From NCBI GenBank assembly GCA_015680685.1, contig MNCI01003467.1:597095-661094 (forward strand): DNA of 64,000 nt, given 5' to 3'. Below are positions 54,845-64,000 of the stretch, piece after piece. The notes beneath the pieces were generated by a model. That model was not told where the DNA came from. It was given only the letters and a program-made list of their open reading frames with translations, and made no database searches. The DNA comes from Gnetum montanum (Eukaryota; Streptophyta; Gnetopsida; Gnetales; Gnetaceae). A program made the translations under genes and the position numbers. Position 1 is the stretch's first letter. The number at the start of each line of letters is the position of its first letter.

Positions 54845-57000
54845 TGGTGTCTAGCCAAGATGTATTTTGTGTTTATGACCTAAAAGACCTAGTGGTCATA
54901 GAACAAAGGCAATTGCTTATGCAAAAAGGCACAAAACCTGGATTTGCAGTTATTAATGAGAGTTTCTATAACTTCCTATGGGCTAAGATACAAGCTAGTA
55001 TATTGATATCATGCTTTGAATCCAATGTTAAGCATCAATTCAAAATCATACACCAAGATGGAAAATAATACATTCCATCCTCTTATGACCAAATCCCCCT
55101 CATAGACTTTGATGCACAAATAGAAGCTGAATAGGATTAGCAAGAGAAGAAAAATGAGTTTAAGGATGAACAAAAGTTGAACACCTTCATTCAAAGTCTT
55201 TTCAATCCTTTGGCTTCCCAAACAACCACATGCAACACCACATCTCTTACCTCATCGATAGGACAAGTCCCTTAGCCCAACTATCCTCCTATCTATCCTA
55301 CCATGTTTAGGTCCACACCCATCATTGCCACACACCAGAAATAACTCATGTCACAATCAATCTCCATATTCTCATTGATATCCTTTGATACATAACCTTA
55401 CTTTTTTCACACAACCATGGTGATGTCTACCTCATCATCTCCCTTTGACATACTGGTGGGATCCTCATTGGGATCCCAGGTAACACAAGCATCTCATACC
55501 CCATTTATCCCCTTTGTTCCTTAAGTTCAAACACAAACATCTTTCTTCTTATTTAGATCGCCTATGACTACCATAACCTAGCCTCTCCCTTCGATCGGTA
55601 ACCTATTGCGAGGCTCCAAGTCTCACAACTCCTTGCTTAACCATCAATACAAGCACCACAGCCTACAGGGATGCCCTAGGCTTGGATCAATCCTTCCAAA
55701 TGATCCAACTCCTTACCGAAGTGTTGTGAAAACTCAAGGCCAATACAACTTAGATGGTCAAGGTTCTAGATTTCTACTAGGATGATCCTATAAGCCCTAT
55801 GGTGCCTCAAATAACCTTGCCCACAACCTTTTCTATTCCAAACTTCACCAAGTACAATGGTGAAGAGGATCCCAACACACATCTAGTAACCTTTCAATCT
55901 AAGTGCCTATTTTGGCAAGCTTGCCCTCATATGATATTAAGAATTTTTGCAATGTCCCTTAAGGATAAAGCTCTAGATTGGCATTGAACCTTGCCTAGAG
56001 GTTTCATCTCTTTCATTGAAAACTTGATTAGCCAATTTGCCAACTACTTTAGATACAACTTGAAGTTGAATAAAACATTGAATCAATTGATGAAGGTGAG
56101 GTAGGGGTCATTTGAACCAATCAAAAGGTTCATTCAAAGGTGGAACTCAACACTTAATGAGATTCTAGAGCCTATTGTTGAAACTCACCTCTTGGCCATT
56201 TACAAGGGGGTAATGAATGACTTTATCAAGTCAAGGCTATACTACCTAGAGTCCCAACCACTGTGCTAAGCCTTCTTACAAACTAAGAACATTGAGGAGG
56301 CAACTAAGGCAAGCAACAATCTGACCTATGTGGCCTATAAAAACCAACATGCAAGAAGGAATAGGGATAAAACTAAGAAAGAACATACAACTGTGGCTAC
56401 AGTAACAAAAGACTCAAAACAAGGAGAATGTAGGAGATCACCACCACACAACACATTCATTGACTCATGATAACCATTCACTTCCTATGTCCCAAATCAA
56501 CCAAGAGTAAACATTGGATGGAAGGATAGGTCTAAGTATGTAAGGTTGCCTTTAAAGCCCTCTGAGCTCTTAGAATAGTTTCTTAAAGACAACAATATAC
56601 AAGATAAGCAATTGTCTAAAAGAGATCAACAATAGCTACCAAAGAAGATCTAAAGCTACTAAAGTTCTTTAGACTGAATATATATTGCCATTATCATCAA
56701 ATGGCTGGTCATGACACCAATTTTACTTAGCATTAAATGATGATCTCTAGAAGATGATAGAACACAGAGAGTTGGTGTTAATTGAGCCCAACTCTCCAAG
56801 AGTCAACAAAAATTCCTATACTATAGCCTCATTCCTAGAAACCAAATGGTCTAATCCTCCTAGAGAACCTTTTATCATTGGAGTACCACTATAGCCCCAA
56901 AATACAAACCCTAGAGAGCCATTCATCCTATGGATATCATTGCCTCTAGCCCCTAAGAAGCCCTTCATCATATGTGGTCCTCCTTCAATGGGTTCAACAT
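54845..57000 (+). pseudogene. Element F gag
   Basis: Likely ATG at 54844. N-terminal NESFYNFLWAKIQASIL aligns with A gag HEHYSFLYAKV. Core: YNGEEDPNTHLVTFQSK, ALDWH, FRYNLKL, IKRFIQRWNSTLNEILEP and GVMNDFIKSRLYYLES. A knuckle remnant CHYHQMAGHDTNFT (about 56690-56728) has lost one or two Cys. Stops and small indels throughout. More diverged from A and B than they are from each other. Confidence 0.85.
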
Positions 57001-57059
57001 CACAACATAATCAATGAGTTGCTAATCCTCTAAAGCCTAGGGAACCATTTGTTATCTAG

Positions 57060-57960
57060 GTTCCTTCACCTTCAATAAGTAAGATTGCAACAACCCATGA
57101 TCAAAGCCCATCTATAGTGGCCAACAACTTAATGATTAGAAAGAAACCATCACCACAATGGTGACAAAAATAACCTTTCACTGAACCAACAACAAAGCTC
57201 ACTGAAGGTGGCCGACAACAAAAGGCTTCAAACCAAGCTATACTGAGATCAACTACACCCATGAACAAGGGGTCCAAGGCACATGCACTAAAACCCAAAC
57301 CACAAACTCTAGGAAGGATGGAGGAATTTAAGGCCACTTAAGCCAAAAGGTTACACACCAAGGGAAAGAGCTTCCTTGCAACCCTAGACCAAGCCAAACA
57401 ATCCCTTAAGCAAAAGAACACATCACCAAGCTTGTACGACCTAGTCATGACTCCTCCTACTCACAGAGATGTACTAGCTCAATTGTTAACTTCTATTCCT
57501 ATGAACATAGACATGCCCATCAATAGAGAGTCGATTCATTCTATCATTGAGCAAGATTCACTTAGGGAAAATGGGCATCAAGCCATGCTCAACTTTCATG
57601 ATAGTGAAGTAAAAATCAACTCTCAAAATGAAGAAGTACTATTCATTCCTCTCCTTATCACCATACATGTTGGTAGATACAAGGTCCATTGTGTTCATGT
57701 AGATGATGGGGTAGCAACTAACATGATACCATATTTCATTGTTGACAAACTAGGCCTAACCGAGAACATCCAAGAAACCACCACCTTAGTACTCATGTCA
57801 TTTAATGGCTCACAAGTATTAGTCTAAGGTTTATTCACTTTGGATATTGTAGCCAGTGAGCAATTCCCTACATCCACTAAGTTCCTAGTAGTCAAAGAGA
57901 CACCCAATTTCAACTTGATTCAAGGAAGACCATGGTAGAGAAGCTTCAAGAAGTTCCAAC
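57060..57960 (+). pseudogene. Element F aspartic protease region
   Basis: SLYDLVMTPPTHRDVLAQLL then the active site HVDDGVATNMIPYFIVDKLG, with the catalytic Asp and Gly kept. TLVLMSFNGSQVLV, a stop, and NFNLIQGRPW follow. Collinear with A and B. Confidence 0.85.
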
Positions 57961-58419
57961 TCCTATACATCAACAAATTCACTTATCATATAAGGATGGG
58001 AAAATTTTGATTCATGGGAATAATGTGTCACTACCCTTAATTAATTATGTTAACATTGAATAAGGTTTAGAGGTGGATTTTCAAGAGGAAACTTCCAATA
58101 CTCAGACTGCGGCCAATGCCAAGAGTAAAACCAACAACAATAATAATGATGAGGCTAAAGTCACCAGACCTATGAAATTAAGCAATCAATGAAAGTGCCT
58201 ATCACTTGCCACTACAAACAAGCAACATGATGAGAGTGAGATCATGCAAAGCAAACCCTTTAGTTTATACATGGTCAAGCAACAAATGCTTTGTAGATAT
58301 GTTATCCCTTTGGTTGCTAATGAAAGCTTATTTACCTTCATAACCATATACCATGTTTCATCATTTATGTTATGCTTATATGCCCTTTCAACACTAGCTC
58401 ATACTTGCTAGGTAGGCAT

Positions 58420-58495
58420 GACCTCATAGCCTGCTAAGGTCGAAAACTAGCACTATGACCTACTAAGGCCTAAAATTGGTTAGCATAACAAACTC
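58420..58495 (+). repeat. Hairpin motif copies after protease (element F, 2 units)
   Basis: CTGCTAAGGTCGAAAACTAGCA and CTACTAAGGCC with TAAAATTGG, decayed forms of the array motif in the expected place and orientation. Confidence 0.65.
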
Positions 58496-58792
58496 TTCTT
58501 TTTATCCCTACCAACATCATAGTGAATCTACCCAATAGCATTGTATTAGAGTTCACTTATATGTGTATACCTTAGTTCACAACTATCATTGTGACACACT
58601 TTTATCTACCAATTTTAGTTTATGGCCTTATTACATTTACCATCTATGTTTATATGAAGGATATAAACCATAAAAATATAAAACTAACATGTAGTCGTAG
58701 TCACACTATGTGACAATAATCAAAAAATACCAAAATGTCCATATGTCTATGGCCATAGTTGCACTATGTAACTTACAACAACTAGAACATTA

Positions 58793-58864
58793 CTAAGTCA
58801 TAAGAGGAAGAGTAGGCTCATCAAGTACGTCATCACCAACTGCATCAATATCATAACATGAATC
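58793..58864 (-). pseudogene. Last exon of the antisense gene in element F
   Basis: Minus strand: acceptor TTTATAG, then 23 open acidic codons (DSCYDIDAVGDDVLDEPTLP...) and TAG at 58795-58793. Same location (just RT-ward of the hairpin copies), same phase 0 and similar length and acidity as the last exons in A (15840-15920) and B (36155-36094). Earlier exons could not be identified in the AT-rich sequence beyond. Confidence 0.5.
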
Positions 58865-61771
58865 CTATAAACAATAAAAAACTAGGTAAATTGAGTAAAC
58901 ATTAGTAACAATTATAGCCATAGCACATGACCATTAAAACCATTTAAAAAACCACAAGGAAGTAATCAGATAAAGAGCACAGAAAGTTAGATTAATATAA
59001 TACTCTTACTATGATCATAAGGATCATAAATAGAAATAACAACTAAAAGAAGTATTTGGTATTCATTGGAGATGTTATAATAAAGTATCAACAACCAATA
59101 AAAACAAAACTTAACATAAGAGAACATTAGCCATCAAAATAAAACCATAGGTCATATTTTTTCTAAGGCAACAAGTCAATATAACAAAACTTTTGTACCA
59201 TTGATGATTGAAAGATAAATAACAAAGACATTTCTCAATGACAAGAATAATTAAAAAAGCTAAGAGAAACTCCTTACATTGCCTCCTTAGCTAAAACCTT
59301 AATATATTGCCATGAAAAACATGTTATTCATTGAGGTATACATACATACATAAAGCCATAAAATTTGATGCCGGGCTATGAAAGTGAACTAACAATGGCA
59401 AAGTTTGGATGGAAAATTCATTCTTCCATTTTGATTAAGTGTTTTTACTTTCTATGCTTGAAAATTGATGCTACACATGTACATATGTAGCTGAGCAAAT
59501 ACATGCATACAAATCTTTGCAAAATAATACTATTTTTAAACCTATTTTATTTTCTTAAGCATGCACATGTAACTAGCTATGATGTTGGAAAACTAAGGTT
59601 TGTAAATGCTATAACTACCTATAAACAAAACCATTAAATTTCTAGAGCAACAATCGCAAAAACATCTCCCCCACTCCAACAACAACAATGACCACAAAGT
59701 TTAAATTGAAATTAAGAATCAAATAGAATCCATTGAATCAACATTGTCCCATGTAGATTAGCTTCATAGTCTTATAGAATCATTGTTAACACTTACAAAT
59801 TTATTCATTGTGCTAGGATTGAAAAAAATGGTTTATCTAAAATGTCAGGCTTAGATTTAATATAGAATAGGGTTGATATAAAAGGGTTGGAAGCTAATGC
59901 AAAATAGCCATTTGGGGATAAACAAAGAACTTTTGTATGGTTAACTATGATATTATCTTTAATATAAAAAATAAAAAATAACCAATACCCCCTCAATCAC
60001 GTTGGAGTAGTGCTATCCAGCATGGCTTGGGGGGAAGGGATGGTTTACAACCTTACCCCCCTCTCACCCATGTTGGTTAGCATGGATCTAGCATGGGTGT
60101 TGTTAGAATAACCCTAAACAAATACCATCCATCAACTACCTCACACACAGTGTCATCCTAACCTTGTGTAGCTCCTTGCCTACCTACCTTTTTCACACAA
60201 CCATATAGAATGCCTCACTTGCCTACCGTCCTACACCTAGGCTCTGTAATTGGTCACCATATTTCTTACCACCACTCATACTTGCTATTTCTACTTTTCA
60301 TCATTGCTCTGTAGCTTTTCACTTGTAGTGTAGGATGTAGGCTAGGTGCCATGTGGTTGATCTTGTCCAAGAAACAACACAGTTACACCAATGCATGCCT
60401 ACATGCTCACTGATGCTAGCATGACCACCTGTCATGTCACAAACTACAACATCCACATGGCGGTCACCACAAGCACTACTAGCATAATAACCTTTGTAGT
60501 GTTATCGCCCAGGTTTTTGAGCCCCATGGCCATATCGCTAGCTAGTTTGATCATCTACAGGATGAACATGACCACCATCCCACACTAGCACATCATGAAA
60601 TTTCATGAATAACAATCCCATCATGAATCATGCTACTACAAAACCCACAGTCAACATGGTTGGACCAATAGTGATGGTGGCCAGTGTGCATAATAGCAAT
60701 AGCAACTCAACGTAGGCATAGCATTGGTCCACCACATGGTAGAAGGGCTTCATGAATAGGCCTAATAGCATGAATCTAGAACTACAACAATTCTAGCGAT
60801 GGCCACATCAGTGTCATAGAGGTTAAGGTCATCATATATGACAAGCACTAGTAGCACTGTCATGAGGGTGGTGAAGGAGCAAAATCTAGAGCTAATGTGT
60901 CCTTCCACATTACTTGTTTCTAGCTGCTTGTCATTCTTGCCAAACCAATGCAAGCATAGCCATCCCCACCTACCCATCAAAACTCTACATCACCATCAAC
61001 ACAAACCCTCAACTTCTACCTCGTCACCAAACCAAAATCCTCCTAGTCTACTACCAGTACAAAACTTTAATCCCACTACTACGTAATACTATGGATTCTC
61101 TCCCCCCTCTCCACCCCGTCGAGGCCATGCTAGAGCATGATCCAATGGGGGAATGACTAAAAGTATCAAAACCCTCATCCCCTTACCCATGCTAGTCAGC
61201 ATGGATCCAACATGAGTACCACAATCCAACACCATGTCTCAAGGCTCTCAACCACCTACACATACACCATGCCACTCCACTTGTGACATTGCCACTACAC
61301 TACATGCATGCCAACGAAACTCCCATGCACATTATGTAGGCCTACAATGGGCCATGCAGGCTATTCCATTGTCAAATGAATCCTTCAACCTACCCATCCA
61401 CATATCCACACACAATGCCTACTTCCACCATGTGTAACATGGATAGTTGCCATGCTATTTTTGTAACTATGAGTTCGAAACCCTCGTGGCTATCGAAACC
61501 CACTCACTCACTATTCACTCACTCACTGCTATGCCATTGTTGCATGTCATGCCATCCTTACTACAATCCCTTGTTTGCATCCTCCCCCTCCATCCATGTT
61601 GGAGCCACACTAGGTAGCATGATCCCAACATGGCCCAGGGAGAGAAGACTACAAAAGTATTTCCATGTAGTCATGCTGGGGCCATGTTGCCTAGTGTGGC
61701 TCTAGGATGGGTAAATGGTAATAATTCACCATACCCCTTCATCCATGCTAGGGTAATGTTACCCAGCATGG

Positions 61772-61809
<38 letters not shown>

Positions 61810-62695
61810 ATAACCATGCCATTACCTCATCGTCCCCTCTTGTACATGTGAACATCAATGAAACCTTGGTGCATTGCCAACAAGTGCATCTATCACATGC
61901 AACCCCATCCATTACATGGCCATCCATGGTCATCATTGATGTCATTCTACATGAATTCTTTACATAAGCTATGCAATCTCCATGGAGCCCACCTAAGCAT
62001 TTCTTCTACCCTACCCTTCCCTCTGCACCATAGTGTCATCCCTTCATCCCCACGACACTGCTTTTTCTTCTTTTGCCACCTAAGCCTGCCTTTTGGCCTA
62101 GCCTTTCCTACTGCATGTATTCCACTACCATTTCTATTGTAGGGTAATCTAAACCCTTGAATGTGTGCCTACATCATTATGACCTTTCATGCACAGTTGG
62201 CCCCCCATGTGCAATTGGCCTCATAGCCTCAACAACCCACATGTGCCACACTCTACTCTACAGTAGCCTACTCTTGCTCCTACACCCTGTAACACTAGCT
62301 AGTTGCCTTTCCATTGCTCAACATCAAGTTTTCATGTGTTGATCTTCATGCATCATTGCTATAGAAACCCATGCATTGCCATGTGCATCCCCACCACCTA
62401 CCTACCAGCCACATGAATCCTTCACAATTTAGCCTCTCATGCATGAATACATCATGCAAGTTGATGAGCACCACTGCTCTACCCTATGTCCTACCTATGC
62501 CACAAGGTGAAGAATCAAAATAATAAATAAATAAATAAATAAATTATTTCTAAATATATATTAAATTTAATACCATTTTTTTACCTTGTTTCACCTAATT
62601 TACTATGTTTTATTTTATTTTTACTCAAATTTATCTCATCTTTAACATTATTTTACTAAGTTTTACCCTACCTTTGCCTCATGGTGACTCTACCA
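58865..62695. other. Element F middle region, undeciphered
   Basis: By position this is where the antisense gene should lie. 58865-60000 is AT-rich without clear exons. 60000-62500 is rich in CATG, CTAGCATGG and ACCACC words and has short open frames on both strands that match nothing. A 35-base G run lies at 61774-61808. Confidence 0.4.
61774..61808 (+). repeat. Poly-G run, 35 bases
   Basis: Uninterrupted run of 35 G. A 16-G run is at 37667-37682, in an intron of the B antisense gene on the opposite strand. Confidence 0.9.
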
Positions 62696-62780
62696 AATTA
62701 AGTAGACCACATAGCATGACCCACCAAGGCCTTAAACTAGTAATATAGCTTGCTAAGACCTAAAACTAGCAAAAATGTAA
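62696..62780 (+). repeat. Hairpin motif copies before RT (element F, 2 units)
   Basis: GACC-CACCAA-GGCC with TTAAACTAGTA and AGCT-TGCTAA-GACC with TAAAACTAGCA. Equivalent to 13435-13573 (A) and 40930-41195 (B). Confidence 0.75.
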
Positions 62781-63140
62781 CATTATTTGAATACACTATA
62801 CCATTACTTAGCATTTCTTAGACCTTGGTTGACTTGAATTGACATTAATTGATGATCTTTGACATCAACATAGCCTTGATTAACCTTATTTAATACCATT
62901 TTATATGGTATTGATCCTCATTTGGCCTTATATTACATACTCTAGCCTTTGTTTCACCCTGTTTACTTTAACCTACCCCTTATAACCTTTATTGACCACA
63001 TTTAAACTTTGTTTGACCCTTAATTTAATATGTTTTGACTCATTTAAGCATTATTATTAACGTATTAATACATTATTTTTTACATTATTTTAAAAATTTA
63101 TTACACTAGTGCCACTTGATGTGCTTATGTTATCATGCAG

Positions 63141-64000
63141 GATGAAGCTAGGAGAATGGAGAAGAAAACCTGACTAGCCTTAAAGCCTTAGTAAATCCCT
63201 TTTGTGATGTTGTTAGGCTGAATTAACCTTATGTACCTAAACCTTAAGCACTAAAACCATTATATTACATAGCCATAACATTCTAAAGTAACCTAATGAC
63301 CATAAAAATTAAAGCTAGAAACATCACAGAGGATCCCCTAGTCAAAGTTCCCATCTAAGACCATAATGGTGAGGAGAAAACACATCAAACCAAGTTCATC
63401 ACCAAAAATTAAACTTGATCATAATCACATCAAACCCTTATTATGCAACATTAAAGCCATCACATAGCCCTGATGTCATCTAACACTCATATGTTTGCTT
63501 GTAGTATTATTTATCATTGTTGACAAGTTGCAACAAAACACCAATGTTGATGACTTTGATTATCTACAACAAGCAAGCTTGCATGCTCTATCTTTCTTGT
63601 CTTGGTTGGGACAATAAAAAAACTACAAAACTTTTTAAATTTTATGCACATCACAAAAATGTCTTTATGTTGTACTAATGATGACCTATTATGGCCTGGT
63701 TTGCTACTTGTCTCATGTAGCCTTATGCATTACATTTTAACAACATGCTTTCTTTGCCTGGTTTTCTTATTCTCTTGGAGTTGTGCTTGTAGGGTGAAGC
63801 TTGGAGTCATTGAAAATGTGTAACTAATCATGGTAGTAAGTAACCACATGACCTCAAAGTGTAAGATTCAGTGACTTTGTCCTACTATGTCAAGAGTGCT
63901 TGCTTCACATCATCCATTGAACCCAACCCCATGACCTAATTATAAGCTTCCTTACCCTTGAGTAATAATGCTAATCAATGTCTGACATTCATGCATTATG
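63141..64000 (+). pseudogene. Element F start of RT block
   Basis: Follows the AG of TATCATGCAG (63131-63140), the possible sense acceptor. NITEDPLVKVP (about 63325-63357) matches VTEDPLIEIP of B and VIEDPLVEMP of A upstream of RT. The catalytic RT motifs lie beyond the window or are too decayed to see. Confidence 0.6.

Overview
This is nuclear DNA from a land plant with a large, repeat-rich genome. The evidence is two decayed plant-type genes (a family-1 UDP-glycosyltransferase and an intron-containing RNase H2 subunit A) and five or more large Ty3/Gypsy LTR retrotransposons covering about 85% of the window. No intact host gene, tRNA or rRNA was found. Species or lineage cannot be named from the sequence alone. 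Ns at 13783, 13859 and 42631-42675 mark assembly joins.

Layout. 1-6660: LTR-like promoter debris with CGATATCG palindromes, a UGT pseudogene (+) and an RNase H2A pseudogene (-). 6661-22751: element A, a near-complete 16.1-kb Ty3/Gypsy element on the minus strand (LTRs of 1547 and 1548 bp, PPT, leader, gag-PR, RT, RNase H, second RNase H, integrase). 23416-25731: element E, a + strand LTR-leader-gag fragment with a 6 x 90 bp higher-order array. 28015-30596: element D, minus strand. 30597-50468: element B, + strand, about 20 kb, complete in layout but heavily mutated, with a truncated 5' LTR and a full 3' LTR. 50546-52590: element C, minus strand pol fragment. About 52600-64000: element F, + strand, leaving the window near the start of RT.

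A, B and, as far as visible, F share one architecture: LTR - leader - gag-PR - hairpin array - gene on the OPPOSITE strand - hairpin array - RT/RNase H/second plant-type RNase H/integrase - hairpin array (A, B) - PPT - LTR. The opposite-strand gene is the main result. In A (13860-15920, + strand of a minus element) and B (36094-39420, minus strand of a + element) it encodes the same recognisable protein. It is split by introns at the same positions with the same phases (1,1,1,0) and mostly GT/AG borders, although the two copies are very diverged. Its last exon is also visible in F. A nested antisense gene whose introns survive retrotransposition, sitting in what is probably a sense-strand intron between PR and RT, is consistent with a Tat/Ogre-type element carrying an accessory gene.

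Two further shared signals are (1) arrays of short hairpins with a 4-bp stem, a 6-nt loop and a fixed TTAAACTRGCA tail, in fixed orientation at the three module borders, with covarying stems; and (2) palindromic GCTACGC/GCGTAGC clusters in the U3 part of two different LTR families and upstream of the antisense gene. All coding regions carry stops or frameshifts, so every element here is a relic.
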